Shown here: positions 51,324 to 60,285 of the stretch, in pieces
Position numbering within the stretch: position 1 is the first letter of the stretch
Layout: each line of letters begins with the position of its first letter
Assembly: GCF_001423185.1 (NCBI RefSeq)
Contig: NZ_LMOB01000001.1
Coordinates: forward strand, 2,614,016 to 2,678,015
Length of the DNA stretch: 64,000 nt
Source: Plantibacter sp. Leaf314
GTDB taxonomy: Bacteria; Actinomycetota; Actinomycetes; Actinomycetales; Microbacteriaceae
Reading direction: 5' to 3'
Program-made: the position numbers and the translations under genes
The notes under the pieces: model-generated
Seen by the model: the letters and a program-made list of their open reading frames with translations, nothing else
Database searches by the model: none
What the model was told of the DNA's origin: nothing

Positions 51324-52383
51324 CGCGTGCCTCGCTCATTCGCAGTTTCTTGGCCGTACGGAGGCTGGCGACACGATCGATGATGATCGCGGCCAGGATG
51401 AGGACACCGACGATCGCCTGCTGCCAGAACTTGTCGACGCGCAGGGCGGTGAGGGCACTCGTGATCGTGGTGAGGAGGATCGCGCCGATCGCTGCTCCGG
51501 CGACAGAGCCGCTGCCGCCGAAGATGGCGACACCGCCGACCACCGCAGCGGCCACGACGTCGAGCTCCATGCCGGACCCCGTGGTCGCACCGACCGAGTT
51601 GAAGCGGGAGGCGTAGAGCACCCCGGCGAGCCCGGCGAGCACCCCGTTGGCGAGGAAGGCGAGGAACACCCGGCGTCCGACGGGGATGCCGAAGAGCTTC
51701 GCGGCGTCGGGGTCGGACCCGATCGCGTACAGGTCACGACCGGAGCGGGCACCGGCCATGAACACGGCGACGACCACGACGACGAGGATCGCGATGAGGG
51801 TGATGACCGGAAACCCGAGGACCGTGTCGACGGAGAGGTTGCCGAAGGCGTCGGGCCGGTCGTCGGCGAAGTACTGCGTGCCGCCGGCCCAGGCGTTGTT
51901 GAGGCCGCGGTAGATGTAGAGCGTGCCGAGCGTGATGACGAGCGCCGGCACCTTCGCGATCGTGACGAGTGCGCCGTTGATCGCGCCGAGGACCCCGCCG
52001 AGCAGCATCGCGATGAGGAACACGGCGACGATCGGCAGCTGCGGCATCGTCGCGAACATGGTGCCGGTCGCGAAGGCGACGAGGCCGAGGATCGATCCGA
52101 CGGAGAGGTCGACGTTGCGGGTGATGATCACGAGCGCCTGGCCGACGGCGAGGATGATCATGATCGTCGCGTTGAGGAGGAGGTCCTTCACCCCCTGCGC
52201 CGACAGGAACAGCGGGTTCGCGAGGTACGTCACGAGCACGAGGACGACGAGGGCGACCGTCACCGGCAGCTCCCGGAGTCGCACGATCGACGCGATCGGG
52301 TTCGTCGTGCGCTCGGTCGCGACGGTGACGGGGGCGCCGCCGGGTCGTGTGCCGCCGCCCGGCTTGGTGGTGGTGTTCGTCAT
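51316..52383 (-). CDS. rhaP: Rhamnose ABC transporter permease
   Basis: A 355-residue CUT2 permease with a Thr/Gly-rich N-terminus of about 35 residues and then membrane segments; signature ITRNVDLSVGSILGL, then VPALVITLGTLYIYRGL and GGVAIFGGSGSVAG. It overlaps the ATPase gene by 4 bp (ATGA, 52380-52383) and rhaQ by 8 bp. RhaP and RhaQ form the heterodimeric channel. Confidence 0.9.
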   Translation of the reverse strand: MTNTTTKPGGGTRPGGAPVTVATERTTNPIASIVRLRELPVTVALVVLVLVTYLANPLFLSAQGVKDLLLNATIMIILAVGQALVIITRNVDLSVGSILGLVAFATGTMFATMPQLPIVAVFLIAMLLGGVLGAINGALVTIAKVPALVITLGTLYIYRGLNNAWAGGTQYFADDRPDAFGNLSVDTVLGFPVITLIAILVVVVVAVFMAGARSGRDLYAIGSDPDAAKLFGIPVGRRVFLAFLANGVLAGLAGVLYASRFNSVGATTGSGMELDVVAAAVVGGVAIFGGSGSVAGAAIGAILLTTITSALTALRVDKFWQQAIVGVLILAAIIIDRVASLRTAKKLRMSEARDV

Positions 52384-53915
52384 CGTGCGCCTTCCAGGGA
52401 TCCGGTGGCCGCGTGCATCACGGTCTCCGGGGTCGCTTCTTCGCGGGTGAGCTCGGCGGTGATCCGGCCCTCGTGCATGACGAGCACGCGGTCGGCCATG
52501 CCGAGGACCTCGGGCAGTTCGGAGGAGATCATGAGGATCGCGATGCCGCGGCCCGCGAGTTCGGAGATGAGGCGGTGGACCTCGCTCTTCGTGCCGACGT
52601 CGATGCCGCGGGTGGGTTCGTCGACGATGAGGAAGCTCGGCTCGGTGGCGAGCCATTTCGCGAGCACGACCTTCTGCTGGTTGCCGCCGGAGAGCGTGGA
52701 GACCGCGTACTCCTGCGAGCCCGTCTTCACCTGGAGGCGGGTCGACCACTCCTCGGCGGCCTGGCGTTCCCGGCGGCCGGAGATGAGGCCGAACCGGGCC
52801 AGCCGGTGGCGGAGGGTGAGGGTCGCATTGCGGGCGACGGAGAGGTCCATGACGAGGCCCTGCTTGCGGCGGTCCTCCGGGACGAAGCCCATGCCCGCGG
52901 TGATCGCGGCCTGCGGGTCGCCGGCCTTGACCGGTGCCCCGCCGAGCGTGACGCGGCCGGAGTCGTAGGGGTCGATGCCGAACACTGCGCGGGCGACCTC
53001 GGTGCGTCCCGCGCCGACGAGCCCGGCCAGGGCGACGATCTCGCCCGACCGGACGGTGAAGGAGATGTCGGAGAAGACCCCGGCCCGCGACAGGTGCTCG
53101 ACGGCGAGGACCGCGTCGCCGATCTCCGCGTCCTGCTTGGGGAAGAGGGTGGCGATGTCGCGTCCGACCATCTGGCGGACGATCGCGTCGACGGTCGTCT
53201 CGGCGGTGACGTGGGTGGCGATGTAGCGGCCGTCGCGCATGACCGTGATGCGGTCGCAGAGCGCGAAGACCTCCTCGAAGCGGTGGGAGATGAACAGGAT
53301 CCCGGCACCCGCGTCGCGCAGGGAGCGGGCGACCTGGAAGAGGCGGTCGACCTCGACACCCGAGAGGGCCGCGGTGGGCTCGTCCATGATGAGGACCTTG
53401 GCGTCGAGGGAGATGGCCTTGGCGATCTCGATGATCTGCTGGTCGGCGATCGACAGGCCCTCGGCCACCCGGTCGGGGTCGATCTGGACGCCGAGGCGGT
53501 CGAAGAGGGCCTTGGCGGCCTTCCGCATGGCGCCGGTGCTGATGAGGCCGAGGCCGTTCTTCGGCTGGCGGCCGATGAAGATGTTCTCCGCGACGGTGAG
53601 GTCGGGGAAGAGGGTCGGCTCCTGGTAGATCACGGAGATCCCGGCGGCCTTGCTGTCGGCGACGCCGCGGAAGGCGACGGGCTTGCCGGCGAGGGTGAAG
53701 TCTCCGGCGTCCGGTGTGTAGAGGCCCGCGAGGATCTTCACGAGCGTGGACTTGCCTGCGCCGTTCTCGCCGACGAGGGCGTGGATCTCCCCGGCCTCGA
53801 TCCGGATGGTGCCGTCGGCGAGTGCGACGACGGGGCCGAAGGTCTTCGCGGCTCCGATGAGGGAGAGTGCGGGCTGCGCTGAGCGCGCGGGCTGCGCTGG
53901 CGGGTCGATCGTCAT
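52380..53915 (-). CDS. rhaT: Rhamnose ABC transporter ATP-binding protein
   Basis: A 511-residue double ABC ATPase as in all CUT2 importers. The first half has Walker A GENGAGKST (49-57), LSIADQQIIEIAKAI and LIMDEPTAAL; the second half has the degenerate GLVGAGRTE, LSGGNQQKVVLAKWL and LIVDEPTRGID. It is the first gene of the transporter operon, with an 18-bp LacI-type palindrome 46 bp upstream. Confidence 0.93.
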   Translation of the reverse strand: MTIDPPAQPARSAQPALSLIGAAKTFGPVVALADGTIRIEAGEIHALVGENGAGKSTLVKILAGLYTPDAGDFTLAGKPVAFRGVADSKAAGISVIYQEPTLFPDLTVAENIFIGRQPKNGLGLISTGAMRKAAKALFDRLGVQIDPDRVAEGLSIADQQIIEIAKAISLDAKVLIMDEPTAALSGVEVDRLFQVARSLRDAGAGILFISHRFEEVFALCDRITVMRDGRYIATHVTAETTVDAIVRQMVGRDIATLFPKQDAEIGDAVLAVEHLSRAGVFSDISFTVRSGEIVALAGLVGAGRTEVARAVFGIDPYDSGRVTLGGAPVKAGDPQAAITAGMGFVPEDRRKQGLVMDLSVARNATLTLRHRLARFGLISGRRERQAAEEWSTRLQVKTGSQEYAVSTLSGGNQQKVVLAKWLATEPSFLIVDEPTRGIDVGTKSEVHRLISELAGRGIAILMISSELPEVLGMADRVLVMHEGRITAELTREEATPETVMHAATGSLEGAR

Positions 53916-53960
53916 TGAGGGTCCGTTCCTCCACGGTGAGGGGTTCGTTCCCGACCGGCT

Positions 53961-53978
53961 CCATGAATCGATTCATGG
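53961..53978. promoter_or_regulatory. LacI-type operator of the rha transporter operon
   Basis: Perfect 18-bp palindrome CCATGAATCGATTCATGG with the same TGAATCGATTCA core as before rhaM. It is 46 bp upstream of the rhaT ATG. Confidence 0.82.
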
Positions 53979-54077
53979 TCGGGAGCACTGCACTGTACGG
54001 CCGGGTTCTCGCGAGCGGCAAGACGCACGGGCCGTTCCTGACAGGACCTTCAGAAACACCGTCGGGGTCGGCTCGCC

Positions 54078-54083
54078 TAGGCT
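54078..54083 (+). promoter_or_regulatory. -10 box of the two-component operon (TAGGCT)
   Basis: TAGGCT is about 30 nt before the GTG at 54114, giving a leader of about 25 nt containing AAGGAGG. Confidence 0.6.
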
Positions 54084-54113
54084 GTGGATGCTCGATGGCG
54101 AAGGAGGACGACC

Positions 54114-54821
54114 GTGCGGATCCTCGTGGTCGACGACGAACGCGAGATGGCGGCCCTCCTCTCCCGCGGCCTCGGTTCCGACGGACACGAGGTGACGACC
54201 GCGTTCGACGGCCCGAGCGCCCTCGCCCTCGCCAAGCAGGCGGCCGCGAACCCGGCGGCGGGTGGGGAGACGGGGTACCAGGTCGCCGTCGTCGACGTCA
54301 TGCTGCCCGGGCGCTCCGGCTTCACCGTCTGTCGCGAGCTCAAGGACCTCGACCCGACGCTCGCGGTCATCCTGCTCACGGCCCGCGACGCCGTCGACGA
54401 CCGGGTCCGCGGCCTCGACGCGGGAGCCGACGACTACATGATCAAGCCGTTCGCCTTCGCCGAACTCGCCGCCCGCATCCGCGCCGTCCGGCGACGCGAC
54501 GCCCTCACCTCGCAGCCGCGCCTGGACGTCGGCGGCCTGACGCTCGACCTGCACCGCCACCGGGCGCGCGTGGGGGACCGCGACGTGCCGCTCAGCGGGA
54601 CCGAGTTCGACGTCCTGCGCGTCCTGGCGAGCGAGCCGGGCGTCGTCGTGTCCCGAGCGGCCATGCTGCGCGAGGTCTGGGAGACCTTCGACAACATCGA
54701 CCCGAACGTCGTCGACCAGTACATCAGCCGGCTCCGACGCAAGCTCGAGCTGGCGGAGGCGGGCGTCCGCATCGTGACGAGCCGGGGCGTGGGGTTCTCC
54801 GTCGTCGCAGCGGAACGGTGA
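54114..54821 (+). CDS. OmpR-family response regulator
   Basis: A 235-residue response regulator: receiver domain (about 1-130) with DDE at 7-9, phosphoacceptor Asp 61 in VVDVMLPG and the Lys in IKPF, and a winged-helix DNA-binding domain (about 138-232; LSGTEFDVLRVLAS, NVVDQYISRLRRKL). A Gly/Ala-rich insert (ANPAAGGETG) just before the phosphorylation strand places the Asp about eight residues later than usual. The GTG at 54114 has AAGGAGG 6 nt upstream. It pairs with the kinase gene 4 bp downstream. Confidence 0.92.
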   Translation: MRILVVDDEREMAALLSRGLGSDGHEVTTAFDGPSALALAKQAAANPAAGGETGYQVAVVDVMLPGRSGFTVCRELKDLDPTLAVILLTARDAVDDRVRGLDAGADDYMIKPFAFAELAARIRAVRRRDALTSQPRLDVGGLTLDLHRHRARVGDRDVPLSGTEFDVLRVLASEPGVVVSRAAMLREVWETFDNIDPNVVDQYISRLRRKLELAEAGVRIVTSRGVGFSVVAAER

Positions 54822-54825
54822 GTCG

Positions 54826-56271
54826 ATGACGGATGGGCTCGGCGGACGGGGACGCGGCCGACGCGGACGGCACCACGGCATCCGCACCCGGATCGCCGGC
54901 GGCAGCCTCCTCATCGCGGTCGTCGTGTCGCTCTTCGCGGGCCTGGCGATCAACGCCCAATTGGAACGCATCGTCCGCGACGGCACCGTCCAAGCACTCC
55001 GCAGCGACGGCGCGCAGTACGTGTTCGCCCTGCAGACGAGGCCCGACGACCCCCTGCAGGGTCCCGGCCTCGGCACCCGGATCGCGGTGATCGCCCCCGA
55101 CGGCTCGATCCCCGTCTTCAGCCTCCCGACGACCTTGGCGGGGCAGCTCTCCGCACTCGCGGCGACCCGCGAGGTCACCATCGTCGACGCCGGCCGGGCC
55201 ACCTACGTCCTGCTGTCGCAGCCCGTGACCGTCGGCGGCGACACCTGGTACGTCATCGCCGGGCGGGACGAGGCCGAGGAGACCACCGTGCTGGTGCAGA
55301 TGCGGCTCCTGCTCGTCGGCTCGTTCGCGCTGCTCGTCCTCGGCGTCGCGGCCGGGGGGTGGATCCTGACGACCGTGTCGCTCCGCCCCGTCACACGGCT
55401 ACGGGTGAGCGCGCAGAGCCTGAGTGGTCGCTCGACGGCGGAGTTGCTGCCGGTGGGGCGGGCGGACGACGAGATCGCGCAGCTCGCGATCACCCTCAAC
55501 GACCTCATCGAGCGGCTGCGGGCGTCCGCCGACCGCGAGCGACAACTCGTCTCCGACGCGAGCCACGAACTCCGGACGCCGCTCGCGATCCTGCGGACGC
55601 AGTTGGAACTCGCGAGGCTCGAGGACTCCTCGCGGGAGCAGCTGCTCGCCGACATCGAGGGCGCCGAGCGGAGTGCCACCAGGCTGTCGGCGCTCGTCAC
55701 CTCCCTGCTCGAACTCTCGCGGATCGAGGCAGATGCGCCGGTCGGGCGGTCGACCGCGGACGCCCTCGACGCCGAGACGCTCGAAGCGGTCGAGCGGGCC
55801 AGGTTCCGGGTCGCCTCGGACGACGCCCTGGCCGGGGTGGAGGTCGAGGTCGTGAGCGCGCTCGCCGACAGGGCACCGGATGCGGCGGCCACGTACGCCG
55901 TCCGTGCCGACGACTTCGGCCGGCTCGTCGACAACCTGCTGGGGAACGCTTTGCAGGCATTCGCCGATCGCGGCACGGCTCCACGTCGGCTGTCGGTCAT
56001 GCTCGACGATGCCGCCGACCTGCTCACCCTGCGGGTGTCGGACACCGCGGGCGGGCTCGATCCGGCCTTCGAGCCACGGGCGCTCGAGCGGTTCAGTCGT
56101 TCGGACGCGACGCGGTCCTCCGGGCACGGATCGGGGCTCGGGCTGGCGATCGTCGCCGCCATCGCGCGCAACGCCGGGGGAGCGATCCGGCTCCTGAACC
56201 GTCCCGGCCACGGCCTGGAGGTCGTCGTCACCCTGCCCGTCGCCCCGGTCCTGCCGGCCGATCCGGTGTGA
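54826..56271 (+). CDS. Sensor histidine kinase
   Basis: A 481-residue membrane kinase. TM1 is about 25-43, an extracytoplasmic sensor of about 120 residues follows, and TM2 is about 165-188. Then come a HAMP region, the phosphorylated His 247 in SDASHELRTPLA, the N box in VDNLLGNAL, the G1 box DTAGGLDP and the G2 box GHGSGLGLAIV. The signal is unknown. It forms an operon with the response regulator (TGA, then ATG 4 bp later). The rha transporter operon is divergent, but the rha operators suggest a separate control. Confidence 0.92.
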   Translation: MTDGLGGRGRGRRGRHHGIRTRIAGGSLLIAVVVSLFAGLAINAQLERIVRDGTVQALRSDGAQYVFALQTRPDDPLQGPGLGTRIAVIAPDGSIPVFSLPTTLAGQLSALAATREVTIVDAGRATYVLLSQPVTVGGDTWYVIAGRDEAEETTVLVQMRLLLVGSFALLVLGVAAGGWILTTVSLRPVTRLRVSAQSLSGRSTAELLPVGRADDEIAQLAITLNDLIERLRASADRERQLVSDASHELRTPLAILRTQLELARLEDSSREQLLADIEGAERSATRLSALVTSLLELSRIEADAPVGRSTADALDAETLEAVERARFRVASDDALAGVEVEVVSALADRAPDAAATYAVRADDFGRLVDNLLGNALQAFADRGTAPRRLSVMLDDAADLLTLRVSDTAGGLDPAFEPRALERFSRSDATRSSGHGSGLGLAIVAAIARNAGGAIRLLNRPGHGLEVVVTLPVAPVLPADPV

Positions 56272-56278
56272 GCGCTGC

Positions 56279-56351
56279 CCGTTCTCAGGAGTCGGTCGGT
56301 GTGTCGGGCTCGGGTGGGTGCGCCGCGCCGGAGACCTCCTGAGCAAGGGAC
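56279..56351. repeat. Inverted-repeat element (short-stem type)
   Basis: It opens with GTTCTCAGGAG and closes with CTCCTGAGCAAGGGAC. Its interior (GTCGGTCGGTGTGTCGG) is nearly the same as in the first unit of the 39-280 array. It begins 8 bp after the kinase stop codon. Confidence 0.88.
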
Positions 56352-56459
56352 AGGGGTGAACGCCGGCAGTAGGCCGGGCAGGCGTGCGCAGTCGCTGCGT
56401 GCAACAATGAGCCAGCCCGACCGGCGTCACCTGGCGGGACAGACCGGCGAAGGGGAACC

Positions 56460-57491
56460 GTGAGTGCGAGCGTGAAGGACGTCGCGGCGAGGGCCGGCGT
56501 CTCGGTCGGAACCGTCTCCAACGTCCTGAACCGTCCCGAGAAGGTGTCGCCCGTCACCGTCGAACGCGTGCACGCGGCCATCGACGAACTCGGCTTCGTG
56601 CGGAACGACGCCGCCAGGCAGCTCCGCGCCGGTCGGAGCCGCAGCATCGGCCTCGTCGTGCTCGACGTCGGCAACCCGTTCTTCACCGACGTCGCCCGCG
56701 GTGCCGAGGACCGCGCCGACGCCGAAGGCCTGTCGGTCCTGCTCGGCAACAGCGACGAGAGCCTCGACCGTGAGCGCGCCTATCTCGACCTCTTCGAGGA
56801 GCAGCGGGTCGCCGGCGTCCTCATCACCCCGCTCGGCGACGACCTCGACCGCCTCGCGCGTCTCCGGGATCGCGGGACGCCCACGGTGCTCGTCGACCGT
56901 CAGACCGACGACGCGAGCTTCTCCTCGGTCGCCGTCGACGACGTGGCCGGCGGTCGGCTCGCGGTCGAGCACCTCGTCTCGCTCGGTCGTCGTCGCATCG
57001 CCGTCGTCGGTGGCCCCGCTTCGCTGCGGCAGGTCCGCGACCGACTCGCGGGGGCGACCCAGGCGGTCGAGGCAGCCGTGGCGGGTGGCGTCGACGTGCA
57101 GCTCGAGACGCTGGAGACCACGTCGCTCACGGTGTTGCAGGGGCGGGCGGCCGGCGAGGTGATCACGGGACGTCCTCGTGACGAGTGGCCGGACGCGGTG
57201 TTCGCGGCGAACGACCTCCTCGCCATGGGCGTCCTGCAGGCGTTCAGCATGCTCGGCTCGGTGCGGGTGCCCGAGGACATCGCACTCATCGGATACGACG
57301 ACATCGACTTCGCCTCGGCGGCCGTAGTGCCGCTCTCCTCGATCCGCCAGCCGAGCGCCCTCATGGGGCACACGGCTGTCGAACTCCTGCTCAGCGAGGC
57401 CGCAGCCGGGGTGAGAGGCGTGCCGGAGCAGATCGTGTTCCAGCCGGAACTCGTCGTCCGGCAGTCGACGGTCGGCGTCCGGTCCGACTGA
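56460..57491 (+). CDS. LacI-family transcriptional regulator
   Basis: A 343-residue LacI regulator: DNA-binding and hinge at about 4-58 (VKDVAARAGVSVGTVSNVLN, VSPVTVERVHAAIDELGF), then the sugar-binding domain from GLVVLDVGNPFFTDVA. Start GTG at 56460 with GAAGGGG upstream. It is a candidate for the rhamnose repressor, since it lies 2.5 kb from the rha transporter and its recognition helix (SVGTVSNVL) is typical for the CG-centred palindromes seen; the other candidate is at 46350. Confidence 0.9.
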   Translation: MSASVKDVAARAGVSVGTVSNVLNRPEKVSPVTVERVHAAIDELGFVRNDAARQLRAGRSRSIGLVVLDVGNPFFTDVARGAEDRADAEGLSVLLGNSDESLDRERAYLDLFEEQRVAGVLITPLGDDLDRLARLRDRGTPTVLVDRQTDDASFSSVAVDDVAGGRLAVEHLVSLGRRRIAVVGGPASLRQVRDRLAGATQAVEAAVAGGVDVQLETLETTSLTVLQGRAAGEVITGRPRDEWPDAVFAANDLLAMGVLQAFSMLGSVRVPEDIALIGYDDIDFASAAVVPLSSIRQPSALMGHTAVELLLSEAAAGVRGVPEQIVFQPELVVRQSTVGVRSD

Positions 57492-57735
57492 CGCGCGGGG
57501 TTCCGCGAGCGCGGTGACGCCTCACGTTCCGGCGCTCATCGTTCGTCCACAGGGCGTTCCAAGCGGAGGTTCCTCTCAGGGAAGCCCACGTAGGGTGGCC
57601 GTTTCGTCTCCCTCGGACCGGGCAACCGGTCGACCGCGGTCATCGAGGGAGGGGCTTCCCCGGCCCAGCGACACCCACCGAGCATGAACCGAGCGCGCCC
57701 CCGACGCGCACGAGACCCAGGACGGTACCCCACCC
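57492..57735 (+). promoter_or_regulatory. Promoter and structured leader of the NlpC/P60 gene
   Basis: TAGGGT at 57591-57596 can serve as a -10 box, giving a leader of about 130 nt. Close to its 5' end CTCCCTCG (57608-57615) pairs with CGAGGGAG (57644-57651), extended inward by GACCG with CGGTC, around the small palindrome GGTCGACC. I could not match it to the ydaO (cyclic di-AMP) riboswitch that often precedes such genes in actinobacteria. Confidence 0.4.
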
Positions 57736-58719
57736 ATGACCAGCACCACGCCCGCGCGCGCCGTCGAACGACTGCACGTGGACACCCCGGCCACCACCCT
57801 CACGCAGACCTCCGGCGCCGCGCCGACCACTTCGGCGTCGACGACGCCCCGGCCGTCCCGCGGCGGTGGTGGCCGTCACGTCGCCCTGAGCCCTCGCGCC
57901 GCGCGTCGGGCCGCCCGGCTCGAGGACGACCGCTGGACGGCGTCCGCCGAGGACGAGCGACGCCACGTCGACCTCGTGCCCGTGAAGCGTCCGTCCGCGA
58001 AGCGCGGCAAGGGCTCGTTCGCGAGGCGCGCGAAGCCGTTCGCCACACTCGGCGTCATGACCCTCGCCACCGGCTTGTTCGTCTCGGTCTCGATGCCGGC
58101 CGCCGCGGCCGGAGTCGACGTCGACGCCGCGACCGGTGGTGCGATCCCGTCCGCCGCGACCATGCAGTCCGTGTCCTACTCGGTGCCCTCGACCGCCACG
58201 GCCGCACCGTTCACGCGCGACGGGTACGGCGCGACCAGCCAGGAGGAGCTCGACGCCTCCGCAGCGGCTGCCGCTGCTGCCGCCGCGCAGGCCGCCGCCG
58301 CCGAGAGCGCCTCGGCCTCCGCGTCCTCGTCCGCCTCCGCGTCGTCCGGCCGCACCTTCCCGGCACCGAACGTCGCCCGCTCCGGCGAGGCGATCCTCAA
58401 CTACGCGGCGCAGTTCGTCGGTGTCGTGCCCTACGGCAACGGCAACGACCCGTCGGACAGCTTCGCCTGCGACGGCTACGTCCAGTACGTGTTCGCGGCC
58501 TTCGGTGTCTCCCTGCCGCGCGGGGCCGGTGCGCAGGCGGCGTCCGGCGTGCAGATCTCGGCGTCCGAGGCCGTGGCCGGCGACCTGCTCTACTGGCCTG
58601 AAGGGCACATCGCGATCTACGACGGCAACGGTGGCATGTACGACTCGCCCGACTGGGGTCGGTACGTCCAGCACCGCCTGACCATCTGGGGCGACCCGGT
58701 CTACATCCGCATCCCGTAG
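57736..58719 (+). CDS. NlpC/P60-like protein with an atypical active-site loop
   Basis: A 327-residue protein. An unusually long basic N-terminus (about 1-100) precedes a membrane segment or signal anchor (about 102-125, FATLGVMTLATGLFVSVSMP, then AAAAG). An Ala/Ser-rich spacer (about 165-205) leads to a C-terminal NlpC/P60 domain with Cys 245 (SFACDGYVQYVF) and His 291 (EGHIAIYDGNGGMYDSP). In the family the Cys is normally in DCSG; here it reads ACDG, so the preceding Asp is Ala and the following Ser is Asp. It may be an active peptidoglycan endopeptidase of altered specificity, or a weakened one. Confidence 0.8.
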   Translation: MTSTTPARAVERLHVDTPATTLTQTSGAAPTTSASTTPRPSRGGGGRHVALSPRAARRAARLEDDRWTASAEDERRHVDLVPVKRPSAKRGKGSFARRAKPFATLGVMTLATGLFVSVSMPAAAAGVDVDAATGGAIPSAATMQSVSYSVPSTATAAPFTRDGYGATSQEELDASAAAAAAAAAQAAAAESASASASSSASASSGRTFPAPNVARSGEAILNYAAQFVGVVPYGNGNDPSDSFACDGYVQYVFAAFGVSLPRGAGAQAASGVQISASEAVAGDLLYWPEGHIAIYDGNGGMYDSPDWGRYVQHRLTIWGDPVYIRIP

Positions 58720-58730
58720 GCGGGCCCGTC

Positions 58731-58827
58731 GTCCACAACTCCTGCTCGACCCGCCCTCGGCCGGCAACTTGGCCAGGGTCGGGCTGCCGTGTCTTCGGTG
58801 TGAGCCCGTCGGGCAGGAGTTGTGCAC
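58731..58827. repeat. Variant inverted-repeat element
   Basis: It opens with GTCCACAACTCCTGC and closes with GCAGGAGTTGTGCAC. The ends match the other elements except that CAGGA is replaced by CCTGC. It begins 12 bp after the NlpC/P60 stop codon. Confidence 0.78.
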
Positions 58828-58841
58828 AGGCCGCTCGGGGA

Positions 58842-58847
58842 TAGCGT
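58842..58847 (+). promoter_or_regulatory. Leaderless -10 box of the carboxylesterase gene (TAGCGT)
   Basis: TAGCGT is 6 nt (GGACAG) before the ATG at 58854. Confidence 0.62.
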
Positions 58848-58853
58848 GGACAG

Positions 58854-60269
58854 ATGACCGAGTTGCACGCGAGCCCGACCTCCGACGCACCAGGTGCGGA
58901 GGCGTCCGCGCCTCCGATGTCGCCGCCGGACGAACGAGGCTTCGAGACCTCCGTCGGCACCATCCTCGCGAAGGTCGACGGCCCGGTCGTGCGGGCGCTC
59001 GGCATCCCCTACGCCCGCGCGGGTCGCTTCGAGGTGCCGGTTCCGACGGGGCTGCCGACCGAGGCCGATGGCACCGCGACCCCCTACCGCGCCCTCCGTC
59101 GTGCGCCCGCCTCGCCGCAGCGGCCGTCACGGGTGCTCGAGGCCGTCCTCGAGGGGGCAGGCGAAGGGATGGTCGATTCCGAGGACTGTCAGGCGCTCTC
59201 GATCACGATGCCCGCCGACGTGCAGCCCGGCGAGGCGCTGCCGGTCATGGTGTGGATCCACGGCGGTGCCTACGTCACGGGCGCCGGTGACCTCGACGTC
59301 TACGATCCGATCAACCTGGTCGTCGAGCAGCGGGTCGTCGTCGTGTCGGTCACCTATCGGCTGGGCATACTCGGGTTCCTCGGCGACGGCGAGGCGCTGC
59401 CGGCCAACCTCGGTCTCCTCGACCTCGTGCTCGCGCTCCGCTGGATCCACGAGCACATCGCGGCGTTCGGCGGCGATCCCGGCCTGGTCACCCTGTTCGG
59501 GCAGTCCGCAGGTGCCGACGCCATCGCCCACCTCATGATCAGTGACGGCACCGCGGGGCTGTTCCGCCGGGTGATCCTGCAGAGTGCGCCGCTCGGCATC
59601 AGCAGCGGCCGGGCGAAGATGGCGAGCGCCATGATGCGGGCGGCCGGGGTGCCGGATCGCGACACCCCGGTCGGTGAACTGATGGCTCTGGAGGAGCGGG
59701 TGGAACGTGCCGCGCGGCGCTTCGGGCTGCGTGGTGGCATGGCGTTCGGCACCCAGTACGGGCACGCGCCGCTCCCGGCGGAGGCCGATCGCGACGCAGC
59801 GTGGCGGGAGGCCGCCTCGCACATCGACGTGCTCATCGGTTCGACGACCGAGGAGACACGTCTCTACGTGCCGCTCATCCCGGTGTTCGCGCGGCTCACC
59901 GCGATGCCGCTCGTCGGGGTCCCGATCCGACGGGCGCTCGTCGGCGCGACGACGCACCTGACCTACACCCGCGATGCGAAGGCGTTCGTCGAACGGCATC
60001 GGGCGTCCGGCGGTCGCGCGAGCCGGTACGAGCTCAGCTGGGCACCGCCGGGCAGCCCCTACGGCGCTTCGCACGTCACGGATCTGCCGCTCCTGCTCGG
60101 CACCGAGCGGGCCTGGAGCCGGACGGCGCTCATCGGCACGTCGAGCTGGTCGGAGGTCGACCGTCGTGGTCGATTCCTGCGCCAGATGTGGGCGGACTTC
60201 GCGCGTGACGGGGTCCTGGCCGCTGACGCGACCGCGGGCCTGAGCGACGTGGTCACGCTCGACCGCTGA
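58854..60269 (+). CDS. Type-B carboxylesterase
   Basis: A 471-residue alpha/beta hydrolase of the carboxylesterase/para-nitrobenzyl esterase family: VWIHGGAYVTGAG oxyanion loop, FGQSAGADA with the nucleophile Ser 218, acidic residue likely in GSTTEETRL and His in GASHVTDLP. The first 30 residues are low-complexity with no signal peptide, so it is intracellular. Substrates unknown. Confidence 0.88.
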   Translation: MTELHASPTSDAPGAEASAPPMSPPDERGFETSVGTILAKVDGPVVRALGIPYARAGRFEVPVPTGLPTEADGTATPYRALRRAPASPQRPSRVLEAVLEGAGEGMVDSEDCQALSITMPADVQPGEALPVMVWIHGGAYVTGAGDLDVYDPINLVVEQRVVVVSVTYRLGILGFLGDGEALPANLGLLDLVLALRWIHEHIAAFGGDPGLVTLFGQSAGADAIAHLMISDGTAGLFRRVILQSAPLGISSGRAKMASAMMRAAGVPDRDTPVGELMALEERVERAARRFGLRGGMAFGTQYGHAPLPAEADRDAAWREAASHIDVLIGSTTEETRLYVPLIPVFARLTAMPLVGVPIRRALVGATTHLTYTRDAKAFVERHRASGGRASRYELSWAPPGSPYGASHVTDLPLLLGTERAWSRTALIGTSSWSEVDRRGRFLRQMWADFARDGVLAADATAGLSDVVTLDR

Positions 60270-60285
60270 GCGTGCGGCCGGGTGA

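Noticed and set aside
51316..54021. A 900-codon minus-strand frame covering rhaP and the ATPase region
   Set aside because: The upstream two thirds are an out-of-frame shadow of the ABC ATPase gene rhaT; RhaP begins at 52383 with an ATGA overlap.
57597..57735. ydaO/cyclic di-AMP riboswitch before the NlpC/P60 gene
   Set aside because: I could not find the conserved core segments of that riboswitch; only a hairpin is visible. A covariance-model scan would decide.
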